Positions 41,838 through 50,938 are shown, counted from the stretch's first letter. The stretch: 64,000 nucleotides of DNA from Pontibacter indicus (GCF_900156345.1 NZ_FTPP01000001.1:1612001-1676000), one strand, 5' to 3'. The notes: generated by a model not told the origin, from the sequence alone. Translations and numbers: made by a program.

Positions 41838-44588
41838 ATGAAAAGACACTATTACCTACATACCCTGGGCTTAGCAGCCCTGCTAACTGCCACAGCCTGC
41901 AAAACACAACAGCCTGGCTCGGCTACCACTGCCGACACCGGCGCAACTACCGCAACAGTCAGCAACGAAAACCTGATCTGGCAATCGCAGGTCTACAGCG
42001 TATACCGTGATCGTATTGTGCAAGGCGACCACACAGCAAAAGCCGTCTCCCCAACCGAGATTACCTCCAGTTACCAAAGTCCGGCCAATGAGTTCCAGTC
42101 GCCTGAGATCATGTTCAAGTTCAGCATCAACAGCAAGGACAATGAGATGCCGCCGGGCATGGACCACCAGTTCATCTGCCTGGCCGAGGAAGGCGGAAGC
42201 TGCGAAACACCGATCATCAAGTTCGGGCAACAGCTAAAGGCTACGGCTCCTGCGCCACCAAAGGCTTTTCTGGCCCCGAACACGCCGCTGACTGTGCGCG
42301 TGGACATGCGGGACGTGCTGGCCGCTTTTGAAAAAGACGGTTTTTACACGGCCTACAACGGCAGCAAGGTATACAAAGACGATTTCAAGGGCGTCTACAT
42401 CGCCGGCAACTCCTCTCCCCTTTCCTGGGATTTCGACAACCTGGCTAGTCGGGAAGGCATGCGGCTGGAGGACCCGGATGGCGATGGCATTTACGAAGTG
42501 ACGCTCACCATGAACGCCCACCGCGAAGAAAAATTCACGGCCTCGCACTGGAAGCTGAGCTCGAAGATCGACCATTATCCGCAGTACAAATCGGATTACC
42601 TGCTGACTGATGCACTCTACAATATGACGCTGGAAGAAGTGGTGAAAAACATCGAGGCCGACAGCACGTTCCGGACCGGAAAAGAGTGGGCCGGGGTGTG
42701 GACCCGCGACATCAGCTATGCCTTGGTCTTGGGCCTGGCCGCCATCGAGCCTGAGGTAGCCCGCAAGAGTTTGATGCGCAAAGTGAAGAACAAGCGCATC
42801 ATTCAAGACACGGGCACGGGCGGCGCCTACCCGGTATCGACGGACCGCATTGTGTGGGCGCTTGCCGCCTGGGAAATCTATACCGTGACCGGCGACCAGA
42901 ACTGGCTACGCCAGGCATACGAGATCACCCGCAATTCCATGGAAGATGACCTGCTCAATGCCTTCGACCAAAAGACGAACCTGATGCGCGGCGAATCCTC
43001 TTTCCTGGACTGGCGTGAGCAGACGTACCCGAAATGGATGCAGCCCGCCGACATTTACGCTTCGCAGAACCTGGGCACGAACGCGGTGCACTACCAGGCC
43101 AATGTGCTGCTAAGCCAGATGGCGACGATGCTAAACGACAAACAAGCAGCCGACAAGTATAGCCAACTAGCCCAGCGCATTAGAAAGGGTATAAATGAAA
43201 AACTCTGGCAGCAGGACAAAGGCTATTATGGACAATACTTGTATGGTCGCAACTACCTGACGCTTTCGCCTAGGTCCGAAGCATTGGGTGAGGCCCTGAC
43301 GGTGCTGTTTGACATTGCCGATGAAAGCAAAACGAAGCAAATCGTGGCCAGCACGCCGGTTTACGAATATGGAGTGCCTTGTATCTTCCCACAGATCCCG
43401 AACATGCCGCCTTACCACAACAACGGCATCTGGCCCTTCGTGCAGGCATACTGGACGCTGGCTGCCGCCAAAGCTGGTAATGAAACCGCTACTGTAGAGA
43501 GCCTGAACGCTATTTACCGTCCGGCTGCCCTGTTCCTCACCAACAAGGAGAACTTTGTGGCCAGCAACGGCGACTACGCCGGCACGCAGGTTAATTCCGA
43601 CCGTCAGCTTTGGAGCGTGGGCGGTTATCTGGGCATGACCTACAAACTGCTTTTCGGTATGGATTTTCAGGCAGACCAGCTCGCGTTCAAGCCCTTTGTG
43701 CCGGAAGTTTACAAAGGCAAGCGCAGCCTCACCAATTTCAGGTATAGGAACGCCGTGCTCGACATCGAAATGGAAGGTTTCGGCAATAGCATCCGCTCCA
43801 TTACAATGGATGGTCAGGAACTAAAAGGAGCTGCTATACCTGCCACGCTCACCGGTCGCCATACCGTGAAGATCGTGCTAAGCGATGCGATTTCGGACAA
43901 AGGAAAGCAGAACAAAGTAGCCCACCATGTAACTCCTCCCACCCCTACCGCTACTTTCGCCAAGGGCAGGTATAGCTGGCAGCCCGTAGAGGGCGCGGTG
44001 AACTACACGGTACTCAAAAACGGCAAGCCGCTGCAGCAAACGACTGAGACAGGTATAGCTGTGCAGCCGGATGGTTACGCTGAGTACCAGGTGATTGCGA
44101 CGGATGCAGCTGGTTATGGCTCTTTCGCCAGCGAACCGTTGCCAGTGTATGCCAAATTGCTGGAGCAGGTATACGAAGCGGAAGCAGCTGCTACACCAGC
44201 CAAGCAACCCTACAAAGGCTTCACCGGCAAGGGCTTTGTGGAAGTGAGCAGAAAGGCAAACACGACCATCACTTTCAAAGTGAACGCACCCCAGGCTGGC
44301 CTGTACGCCATCGACTTCCGCTATGCCAACGGCAACGGCCCGATCAACACAGACAACAAAGCGGCCATGCGCACCCTGAAAAAAGGCAATGCCTTTGCGG
44401 GCACCATTGTGCTGCCGCAGCGGGGCATTGGCGAGTGGAGCGACTGGGGCTACAGCAACAAGGTATGGGTGCAGCTCGAGAAAGGCGCCAACCAACTGTC
44501 CCTCACCTTCGAGCCCGCCAACGAGAACATGAACGGCGAAGTCAACCAGGCCATGATCGACCACCTGCGTATGATCCGGGTGCAGTAG
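41838..44588 (+). CDS. (alpha/alpha)6-barrel glycosidase (glycogen debranching/MGH1-like) with Fn3-like and CBM-like tail
   Basis: A 916-aa lipoprotein (lipobox TATAC, Cys about 21). An N-terminal beta domain (about residues 60-245) is followed by an (alpha/alpha)6 region (about 255-650) with AGVWTRDISYALVLG, reminiscent of the W-G-R-D catalytic-acid motif of debranching-type enzymes, and GIWPFVQAYWTLAAAKAG. Next come an Fn3-like domain (about 715-775) and a galactose-binding-like carbohydrate module (about 785-915, VYEAEAAA...FRYANGNGPINTDNK). ATG at 41838 is preferred to the TTG two codons before. As last gene of the glucan locus it likely trims branched oligosaccharides, but GH family and linkage are uncertain. 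Confidence 0.75.
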   Translation: MKRHYYLHTLGLAALLTATACKTQQPGSATTADTGATTATVSNENLIWQSQVYSVYRDRIVQGDHTAKAVSPTEITSSYQSPANEFQSPEIMFKFSINSKDNEMPPGMDHQFICLAEEGGSCETPIIKFGQQLKATAPAPPKAFLAPNTPLTVRVDMRDVLAAFEKDGFYTAYNGSKVYKDDFKGVYIAGNSSPLSWDFDNLASREGMRLEDPDGDGIYEVTLTMNAHREEKFTASHWKLSSKIDHYPQYKSDYLLTDALYNMTLEEVVKNIEADSTFRTGKEWAGVWTRDISYALVLGLAAIEPEVARKSLMRKVKNKRIIQDTGTGGAYPVSTDRIVWALAAWEIYTVTGDQNWLRQAYEITRNSMEDDLLNAFDQKTNLMRGESSFLDWREQTYPKWMQPADIYASQNLGTNAVHYQANVLLSQMATMLNDKQAADKYSQLAQRIRKGINEKLWQQDKGYYGQYLYGRNYLTLSPRSEALGEALTVLFDIADESKTKQIVASTPVYEYGVPCIFPQIPNMPPYHNNGIWPFVQAYWTLAAAKAGNETATVESLNAIYRPAALFLTNKENFVASNGDYAGTQVNSDRQLWSVGGYLGMTYKLLFGMDFQADQLAFKPFVPEVYKGKRSLTNFRYRNAVLDIEMEGFGNSIRSITMDGQELKGAAIPATLTGRHTVKIVLSDAISDKGKQNKVAHHVTPPTPTATFAKGRYSWQPVEGAVNYTVLKNGKPLQQTTETGIAVQPDGYAEYQVIATDAAGYGSFASEPLPVYAKLLEQVYEAEAAATPAKQPYKGFTGKGFVEVSRKANTTITFKVNAPQAGLYAIDFRYANGNGPINTDNKAAMRTLKKGNAFAGTIVLPQRGIGEWSDWGYSNKVWVQLEKGANQLSLTFEPANENMNGEVNQAMIDHLRMIRVQ

Positions 44589-44608
44589 CTTGTTGCTCGC
44601 TATACATG

Positions 44609-44648
44609 AAAATCCCCTGCCTGAGCTAATTCATGCAGGGGATTTTTT
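44609..44648 (+). terminator. terminator ending the glucan locus
   Basis: AAAATCCCCTGC and GCAGGGGATTTTTT pair around an ATG/GAG-containing loop with T residues in the right arm, about 20 bp after the stop at 44588. Confidence 0.85.
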
Positions 44649-44706
44649 ATTTGCCTGCATCCTATCCTGCCCAAAAGAGTATAGCCTATACCTTAAAACA
44701 CGAACG

Positions 44707-44952
44707 ATGAACCAAAGAGAAGTAACCGACTCCGAAAACACCACTTGGACCTGCGTGCAGGCCTATGGCACCCTTTCAAAAGAAAACGCCGACAAAGCAG
44801 CTGAGCTAACCGAAGACACTAACGGCGAGGTAACGGTGGTCTGCACTCCCAGCGGCGGTGCGCAAACCGTGCGGCTGCAGCTTCCCAAAGACTGGCTGGA
44901 GTCTGTGAGCGACGAGGAACTGGTCAAGCAGATTACAACGCAGCAGCAATAG
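44707..44952 (+). CDS. small hypothetical protein
   Basis: An 81-aa acidic soluble protein (starting MNQREVTDSENTTWTCVQAY) with no signal or membrane segment. The middle (KAAELTEDTNGEVTVVCTPSGGAQTVRLQLPKDWLE) looks like a small alpha/beta fold. I do not recognise a family. The frame is open from 44590, but the ATG at 44707 lies after the glucan-locus terminator and is the sensible start. It precedes the LysR gene by 72 bp in the same direction. Confidence 0.6.
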   Translation: MNQREVTDSENTTWTCVQAYGTLSKENADKAAELTEDTNGEVTVVCTPSGGAQTVRLQLPKDWLESVSDEELVKQITTQQQ

Positions 44953-45024
44953 TACCTTTCCGGTGTACCTGCTACCAAAGCACACAGCATTTCGTTATAT
45001 TGGCAGGAACACATTCAGACCGGT

Positions 45025-45930
45025 ATGCTCTCTCACAGGCACGAGATTTTTATGGAAGTGGCGCGGCTGCTGAGCTTTACGAAAGCCAGCCAGACGCTCT
45101 TTATCAGCCAGTCCGCCATCAGCAAGCACATCAAGGCGCTAGAAGAGTTCTATAAAACCGGCCTCTTTGAGCGGCTCGGCAACAGTGTGGTGCTGACGCC
45201 CGCCGGCCGGCTGTTGTATGACAAACTACTGGCTGCCAAGCAGCTGCAGCACGAGCTGTTCCAGGACTTCAAGCAGCTCAGCGAGAGTTTTTCGCCGCAG
45301 GTGAACATGGTGCTGGGGGCCAGCACCACCATCTCGCTCTACATCCTGCCACCCGTGCTGTCGGCCTACCTGCAGAAGAACCCGAACGTGCAGCTCGACC
45401 TCAAAAACCGCAACAGCGAGAACATCCTCAAAGCGCTCCTCGACCACGAAATCGACCTGGGCATTGTAGAGGGCATCAACAAGGTAAGCAACGTAACCTA
45501 TACCCCTTTCCTGACAGACGAGGTGATTGCGGTCTGCTCGTCGCGTAACCCGCTCAAAAAGCAGCAGCTCGAGATACGCGACCTGTACGAGGTCCCGCTG
45601 GCGCTGCGCGAAAGGGGCTCGGGCACCCTGGCCGTGCTGGAACTGGCACTGGAGAAAAAGCAGGTGAAGCTCAGTGAACTGCCCATCAAAATAAGGCTGG
45701 GCGGCACAGAGGCCCTCAAAAACTTTGTGCGGGTCGATACCTGCCTTTCCTTCCTGCCCCGGCAGGCGGTTATCAAGGAGCTGCAGTCAGGCGAGTTGGT
45801 GCAGGTGCCGATCAACGGACTCACCATCAAGCGGAGCTTCAACTTTATCCAGCGCAAAGGCACTGAGAACAATTTCCCTTACAAGAACTTCATTCAGTTT
45901 ACAAAGCGCTATTATTCCAAAATGGAATAG
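45025..45930 (+). CDS. LysR-family transcriptional regulator
   Basis: A 301-aa protein with an N-terminal winged HTH (about residues 1-62: FMEVARLLSFTKASQTLFISQSAISKHIKALEEFYKTGLFERLG) and a type 2 periplasmic-binding-like effector domain (about 90-295, with the VQLDLKNRNSENILKALLDHEIDLGIVEG stretch). Such regulators bind promoters as tetramers and respond to small metabolites. The next gene, 62 bp on in the same direction, encodes a threonine-synthase-like enzyme, a likely but unproven target. ATG at 45025 begins the conserved HTH start. Confidence 0.92.
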   Translation: MLSHRHEIFMEVARLLSFTKASQTLFISQSAISKHIKALEEFYKTGLFERLGNSVVLTPAGRLLYDKLLAAKQLQHELFQDFKQLSESFSPQVNMVLGASTTISLYILPPVLSAYLQKNPNVQLDLKNRNSENILKALLDHEIDLGIVEGINKVSNVTYTPFLTDEVIAVCSSRNPLKKQQLEIRDLYEVPLALRERGSGTLAVLELALEKKQVKLSELPIKIRLGGTEALKNFVRVDTCLSFLPRQAVIKELQSGELVQVPINGLTIKRSFNFIQRKGTENNFPYKNFIQFTKRYYSKME

Positions 45931-45992
45931 GCTATTCCTTTTAGCTATTTTGTTTGGTCATATCAGGGATGCAATTTGCCGTAGATACTGAT

Positions 45993-47195
45993 ATGAAAAC
46001 GACGCTTCAATCCCTTACCAGCCACTTGAGCGCCCTTACCTGCTCTAACTGTGGCAAACCTCATTCACCTTTTGATAAACAAACGGTTTCGGCCTGCTGT
46101 CAGCTGCCGCTACTGGCCGGCTATACCCCTGACGTAATGCCTGAAAAAGAGGCACTGCTTACCCGGGAAGGCACGATGTGGCGCTACCTCGAGATGTTGC
46201 CCGTGCTGCACAAAGAAAACATCGTGAGCCTGGGCGAGGGCTTCACCCCGATACTGGAACTGAACAACCTGGCGCGGCGCTACGAACTCCGCAAACTGCT
46301 GCTGAAGGACGAAGGCCAGAACCCGACCGGTTCTTTCAAGGCCCGCGGCCTGAGCATGGCCATCTCCAAAGCCAAAGAACACGGCGTAGAGGGCTGCATT
46401 ATACCGACGGCCGGCAACGCGGGTGTGGCGATGGCCGCCTATTGTGCCAAGGCAGGTATGCGCGCCACCGTGGTGATGCCCCGCCATACGCCAAAGGCTT
46501 TCCGGGATGAGTGCTACTGGTATGGCGCTGAGGTGGTGCTGGTGGATGGCCTGATCAACGACTGCGCCGCGAAAGTGAGAGAACTCAACAGCAATGGTGA
46601 ACTACTGGACGTCTCGACGCTGAAGGAACCTTACCGCCTCGAAGGCAAGAAAACCATGGGCTACGAGATTGCCGAGCAAGGCAACTGGCAACTGCCGGAC
46701 GTGATCCTATACCCTGCTGGCGGAGGCACCGGCCTGATCGGCATCTGGAAGGCCTTCAAGGAAATGAAACAGATCGGCTGGCTGCCGGAAGACATTAAAC
46801 TGCCACGGATGGTGGCCGTGCAGGCCGAAAACTGCCGTCCGCTGGTAGAGACCTTTTACGGCCGGCAGGACAATGCCCAGAACTACATGGGCAAACCAAC
46901 CATCGCCAACGGCCTGGCGGTGCCGCGTCCGCTGGGCGAGCAGCTGATGCTGCAGACCCTGCAGGAATCGGGCGGCACGGCCATCAGCATTAGCGAACAG
47001 GAAATGGTTGAGGGTCTGAAAGAACTGGGTACCCGCGAGGGGCTGTTTGTGGCGCCAGAGGGAGCGGCCGTCTGGATGGCCGCCCGCAAATTGCTGGACA
47101 CCGGCTTTATTCAGTACGACGAGGAAATCCTGCTGCTCAACACCGGATCGGGCCAGAAATACATGGAGAACCTAAGCGGCTTTCAGCCGGAGTAA
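45993..47195 (+). CDS. threonine synthase-like PLP enzyme
   Basis: A 400-aa fold-type II PLP enzyme. The PLP lysine is Lys116 in NPTGSFKARGL; the phosphate-loop pattern PAGGGTGLIG is near residues 230-239. The N terminus carries a short Cys-rich piece (CSNCGK...CC, residues 18-36), as in threonine synthases of the short type. The enzyme would form threonine from O-phosphohomoserine, though a threonine dehydratase-like or cystathionine-type role is not excluded. ATG at 45993 is preferred over the earlier frame start at 45954 because it fits the family's N terminus. A terminator lies 79 bp downstream. Confidence 0.85.
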   Translation: MKTTLQSLTSHLSALTCSNCGKPHSPFDKQTVSACCQLPLLAGYTPDVMPEKEALLTREGTMWRYLEMLPVLHKENIVSLGEGFTPILELNNLARRYELRKLLLKDEGQNPTGSFKARGLSMAISKAKEHGVEGCIIPTAGNAGVAMAAYCAKAGMRATVVMPRHTPKAFRDECYWYGAEVVLVDGLINDCAAKVRELNSNGELLDVSTLKEPYRLEGKKTMGYEIAEQGNWQLPDVILYPAGGGTGLIGIWKAFKEMKQIGWLPEDIKLPRMVAVQAENCRPLVETFYGRQDNAQNYMGKPTIANGLAVPRPLGEQLMLQTLQESGGTAISISEQEMVEGLKELGTREGLFVAPEGAAVWMAARKLLDTGFIQYDEEILLLNTGSGQKYMENLSGFQPE

Positions 47196-47273
47196 CTACG
47201 CTGATCTTTAACAAAAGGTGGGGCTCTTTTATGCAATAGCGTTTTTCCCGCCGCTTTCACCCTGGTGGTTATT

Positions 47274-47309
47274 AAAAGCGTCGTCGGCATTGTCCGGCGA
47301 CGCTTTTTT
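47274..47309 (+). terminator. terminator after the threonine synthase-like gene
   Basis: A 12-bp stem with one G-U pair (AAGCGTCGTCGG with CCGGCGACGCTT) and a T run at 47304-47309. Confidence 0.8.
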
Positions 47310-47458
47310 ATGGACCACGCCACCGATTTGGCGCTGCTATACCTGTTGCTCTCCAATTTTTCGATCTTCCGGGTATCGACTATTAATAGGAAATCCGCTA
47401 TCTTCAATGCGCGACATCCAGGGAGCGGTGTTGCGTCTATACCTTATACTTGTAAATT

Positions 47459-47827
47459 ATGACAACAATTGCACTGATCGCCCACAACAACAAAAAGACC
47501 GAACTCCTGAACTGGGTAAAGGAAAACCAACAGGCGCTTCGCCAATATCACCTGATCGGTACCACCAACACCGCTAAGCTCATCAACGAGCTGCTCGACA
47601 TGAACATTGAGCCTTTCGGACACGGCCCCAGTGGTGGTGACATTCTGCTGGCCGCTCGCCTGCTGCAAGGCCAGATCCAGAAAGTGATTTTCTTCATCGA
47701 CGTAGAAACCCCGCACGGCCACGAGCACGACATCCAAACCTTGATTCGCACCGCAGTGCTCAATAATATCCCGATTGCGTTGAACCGAGCCTCAGCGGAT
47801 CTGATTGTGCTGGAACGAGAGGGTTAG
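47459..47827 (+). CDS. mgsA: methylglyoxal synthase
   Basis: A 122-aa enzyme, close to the short bacterial form. IALIAHNNKK (about residues 4-13), the phosphate-binding GTTNTAK (34-40) and GPSGGD with catalytic Asp61 (56-61) are the family signature, followed by FFIDVETPHGHEHDIQTLIR and NIPIALNRASADLIV. It turns dihydroxyacetone phosphate into methylglyoxal, a bypass used when sugar phosphates build up, fitting a glucan-consuming organism. ATG at 47459 lies directly at the conserved start. Single gene. Confidence 0.95.
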   Translation: MTTIALIAHNNKKTELLNWVKENQQALRQYHLIGTTNTAKLINELLDMNIEPFGHGPSGGDILLAARLLQGQIQKVIFFIDVETPHGHEHDIQTLIRTAVLNNIPIALNRASADLIVLEREG

Positions 47828-47907
47828 GGAAAGCGCTTTTGATTCAGTACTACGGAGCGTATGTTCATGCTTTTGAACTAGTTGGCGGTTAATGATAAAT
47901 AGTAGAA

Positions 47908-48318
47908 ATGCAAAATCTGAAAAACTTAAATAAATATGCAGGTGTATTTATTCTCTTAATTATATCTGGCTATTGTGTTTATGTTATTTTTAGACAGACC
48001 TACGAGTTGAAGAACAACGCCAAATACACTGTGGGAGAAATTGTGGAATTTTCTCTTAGTGGGCATCTCATTCAAAAAATAGACTACAAATTTTTAGTAG
48101 ATGGCGTTGAATATATTGGTAGGGAAAATTATCAAGGCGGAGAAAAGGGCAAACGATATTTTGTTAAGTTTTCTTCAGACAATCCTGACTTTAGTGACTT
48201 TCTACAGGACATGCCTGTGCCTGACACTATAAAAGATGTTCCAGCTGAAGGTTGGGAAACAATACCAATTATCAAACAAAACACAAATACATCTATCGCT
48301 AACCCTGTTCAGCCTTAA
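47908..48318 (+). CDS. hypothetical single-pass membrane protein, DUF3592-like
   Basis: A 136-aa protein with one N-terminal membrane segment (about residues 12-30) and an outside domain (VGEIVEFSLSGHLIQKIDYKFLVDGVEYIG...RYFVKFSSDNP), a pattern loosely like DUF3592-type proteins. The DNA is visibly AT-richer than mgsA next to it, suggesting recent acquisition or an accessory gene. No known function. Confidence 0.6.
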   Translation: MQNLKNLNKYAGVFILLIISGYCVYVIFRQTYELKNNAKYTVGEIVEFSLSGHLIQKIDYKFLVDGVEYIGRENYQGGEKGKRYFVKFSSDNPDFSDFLQDMPVPDTIKDVPAEGWETIPIIKQNTNTSIANPVQP

Positions 48319-48430
48319 CCTTTGCTACGCTTCGGCTCAGGCTGCACTATCCGTTAAAGAAGTGTATCATGAACCCTACTTACACCCATAATTGGCGCGG
48401 CATCAAGTTATCATAAAAGCACACATACTT

Positions 48431-48646
48431 TTACCGAAAGGCGGGGACACATAAAGAGACAAATCCAGGTTCTTTTAGCTCTGTTTGATTAGTCGTGTTT
48501 TCTTCGCTTTCGTTCGATTTAAGTGTATTGCTACACTGACCAAGCACAACCCAAATAATTACAAAAATTAGAATCGTACTGAAGCATCCTCCACCTAGTT
48601 TTTTAGCACCATAGCCAGCAAGCAAGCCTCTGAATAAGTTATTCAT
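48431..48646 (-). CDS. small membrane protein
   Basis: A 71-aa protein starting MNNLFRGLLAGYGAKKLGGG, then a single hydrophobic helix (CFSTILIFVIIWVVLGQC, about residues 21-38) and an acidic polar tail. The GYGAKKLGGGC pattern recurs in small Bacteroidota membrane proteins as I recall. It lies in an AT-rich stretch. Function unknown. Confidence 0.55.
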   Translation of the reverse strand: MNNLFRGLLAGYGAKKLGGGCFSTILIFVIIWVVLGQCSNTLKSNESEENTTNQTELKEPGFVSLCVPAFR

Positions 48647-48838
48647 AGTAGTATTTTTATGTTTCTCGTTAGAAACGACATTTGGAGTATGAAGTTCTAT
48701 TTAATGCCCAACCGTTCCTTAAATTTATTTGCATAAGGTTATAGGATAGGCTTGCTGCTTAACCATTACGTTCGGCTGACGCCTCACACATTGCTTGTAC
48801 CAATCAGTTAACCTAAATTCCAACATCCCTCCTCCCGC

Positions 48839-49237
48839 ATGAACATCACCTACAAAACAGACATCACACCAGACACGCAACAGATCATCAACCTCTACGA
48901 CAGTTCAGGTATAAATCGCCCGACTTCAGACCAGGCCCGCATTGCCAACATGTATGCAAACTCTAACCTGGTAGTGACAGCCTGGGATGGGGAAACACTG
49001 GTAGGTATAGCCCGCTCGCTCACCGACTTCTGCTATGCTTGCTATCTTTCTGACCTGGCCGTTCGCAAAGAGTACCAGGTAGCCGGAATCGGCAGACAGC
49101 TCATCGCTTTGACGAAAGAGATTATCGGCGAGCAGACCATGCTGCTACTTCTTTCAGCCCCGGCCGCCATGGACTACTATCCCAAAGTAGGATTTGAGAA
49201 GGTGGAGAATGGATTTATGATCAAACGGAGCAGATAG
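48839..49237 (+). CDS. GNAT-family N-acetyltransferase
   Basis: A 132-aa protein of GNAT size. The motif A region is LSDLAVRKEYQVAGIGRQLIALTKE (about residues 68-92), carrying the Q/R-x-x-G-x-G/A acetyl-CoA loop (QVAGIGRQ). An acetyl group from acetyl-CoA would go to an unknown amine. The start ATG at 48839 follows a 190-bp AT-rich spacer. It converges on the Xre regulator. Confidence 0.85.
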   Translation: MNITYKTDITPDTQQIINLYDSSGINRPTSDQARIANMYANSNLVVTAWDGETLVGIARSLTDFCYACYLSDLAVRKEYQVAGIGRQLIALTKEIIGEQTMLLLLSAPAAMDYYPKVGFEKVENGFMIKRSR

Positions 49238-49289
49238 GACCTCCAGCTATACCTCCAGTTATAAACTATTAGCCATATTCCACATTGTA

Positions 49290-49511
49290 TTAGGAACCTG
49301 CACCTTCATCAGCACTAAATTCCAACAGATCACCGGGCTGGCAGTCGAGGGCCTGGCAGATGGCTTCGAGGGTGCTGAATCGGATCGCCTTGGCTTTCCC
49401 CGTTTTGAGTATAGACAGATTCGCCAGCGTGATATCGACCTTTTCTGACAGTTCGTTCAACGACATTTTCCGTTTGGCCATCATCACGTCCAGGTTCACA
49501 ATTATCGGCAT
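49290..49511 (-). CDS. Xre-family HTH regulator (YozG-like)
   Basis: A 73-aa single-domain helix-turn-helix protein (MMAKRKMSLNELSEKVDITLANLSILKTGKAKAIRFSTLEAICQALDCQPGDLLEF, about residues 9-65) of the Cro/C1 type, close to YozG. It starts 3 bp after the DUF2975 gene on the same strand, so the two form an operon, a common pairing. It probably controls its own promoter; an AT-rich region with TATCGA/TCGAAA motifs lies upstream of the pair. Confidence 0.9.
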   Translation of the reverse strand: MPIIVNLDVMMAKRKMSLNELSEKVDITLANLSILKTGKAKAIRFSTLEAICQALDCQPGDLLEFSADEGAGS

Positions 49512-49514
49512 ACC

Positions 49515-50051
49515 TTATACAGTAAGTTCGTTTTCAGTCTGTATCTCCACGCCACGCTTAAATATTTGGGAGATAATAAACACAAGCCCTGCCATCAGAA
49601 AGAATCCGTCGGTTGACCACTGATCCAGGTTTATGATCTGTCTTTTGGCAAACCACTCCGCCTGTGCGTTATACAGCAGCGCCACTGCCCAAATACCAAT
49701 CAGTACATAACTGATCTTTTCCAGCAGGTGTGCCACGTCCATGGTGAAGGGGTTAGTCATGTTTACTTTTGACAAGGCTTTGATCACCAAATAAAAAATA
49801 TAGGCTTTCAGGCCAGAAAAGGCAATAACGAGAGAAACAACCTGCATGTATAACCACAAACTGTGCACCCTCAGCCCATGCAGACTCCAACCTTTGTACA
49901 AATTGTGTGAGGCCTCTGGATTGATCAGGCTCACCCCAAAAGAAATCAAAATGGCCCCTGTTTTTATCAACAGGCCAATAAACGTGATCCACGACAGTAC
50001 GTACATGACCCGTAGAATTTGCTCGGTTCTTGTTTTGCCTATAGTTTCCAT
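49515..50051 (-). CDS. DUF2975 membrane protein
   Basis: A 178-aa protein with four hydrophobic segments (about residues 13-38, 60-87, 107-127 and 147-165), fitting DUF2975. It is co-transcribed with the Xre gene, an arrangement (YoaS/YozG-like) found in many bacteria and possibly used to sense a membrane condition. Function unknown. ATG at 50051. Confidence 0.82.
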   Translation of the reverse strand: METIGKTRTEQILRVMYVLSWITFIGLLIKTGAILISFGVSLINPEASHNLYKGWSLHGLRVHSLWLYMQVVSLVIAFSGLKAYIFYLVIKALSKVNMTNPFTMDVAHLLEKISYVLIGIWAVALLYNAQAEWFAKRQIINLDQWSTDGFFLMAGLVFIISQIFKRGVEIQTENELTV

Positions 50052-50337
50052 AGTTTTATCATTTATATTGATCGAAAGTAAATAAATATTTATCGAAAAA
50101 CAATAAATAATAGTTTAATTTTTTTGATCCTTTTCTAAAATACCACGATCTGAAATTGTGGCTTATTCGTGCAGCGTTGTGTTGGTCCAATTCTGTTCGA
50201 AAGCCGGACATTTTGAGCGTACAGTAAACACCTTTCTGTTTAGGAAAGGAGGCTTCTGGCTATCCGTAACTGTACAACCGCAATCGAGTAAAAGAGGGCG
50301 TATACTTTTTTCTGAGCCTCACAGGAAAACGCACCTT

Positions 50338-50862
50338 ATGGAAAACATCTTCTTCGATAGTTGGGAAAGCATCATCAGAACATTCGCTGTCACGATTATG
50401 GGTTATGTGGCCATGATCGTGTTGTTAAGAGCCTCTGGTAAACGCACGCTCTCCAAAATGAATGCTTTTGACTTTGTGGTGACAGTGGCTTTGGGCTCTG
50501 TACTGGCTTCGCTTTCGCTCAACAAAAACGTAGCGCTGGCCGACGGCATCACGTCATTCTTCGTGCTTATCTTCCTGCAGTACACCATCACCTGGCTGTC
50601 TGTTCGCATCAAACAAGTCAAAAAGGTCATCACCAGTCAGCCCACCTTGCTGCTCTACAAAGGAGAACTCTTGCAAGATGCCCTGAAAAGGGAACGCATT
50701 ACAATAGAAGAAATCAATTCTGCCGCCCGTAACGGAGGCCAGGAAGACTTGTCGGTAATTGACGCGATGATACTGGAATCGACTGGTGAAATAACGGTTA
50801 TACCTACACTGAAATCCAACAGGCTTAGTACCGTGAAAGACGCAGGCAATTTCCCGGGCTAA
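50338..50862 (+). CDS. DUF421/YetF-family membrane protein
   Basis: A 174-aa protein with three membrane segments (about residues 13-33, 45-62 and 66-86), including RASGKRTLSKMNAFDFVVTVALGSVLAS, the family hallmark. A soluble C-terminal domain follows (LLLYKGELLQDALKRERITIEEINSAARNGG...VDAMILESTGEITVIP). The function of YetF-type proteins is not settled; they are linked with envelope stress and spore traits elsewhere. The frame is open from 50158, but ATG at 50338 begins the family pattern. Confidence 0.88.
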   Translation: MENIFFDSWESIIRTFAVTIMGYVAMIVLLRASGKRTLSKMNAFDFVVTVALGSVLASLSLNKNVALADGITSFFVLIFLQYTITWLSVRIKQVKKVITSQPTLLLYKGELLQDALKRERITIEEINSAARNGGQEDLSVIDAMILESTGEITVIPTLKSNRLSTVKDAGNFPG

Positions 50863-50901
50863 GGCTGTCCCCAACAATACTTGGTACCCTTATAGGTATA
50901 G

Positions 50902-50938
50902 GCCCAGGTATGCGCAGAAGTGCTCTGCCTGGGCTTTT
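50902..50938 (+). terminator. terminator after the DUF421 gene
   Basis: GCCCAGG and CCTGGGC pair with inner GCAG/CTGC support, followed by TTTTTG. It lies 40 bp after the stop. Confidence 0.7.
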
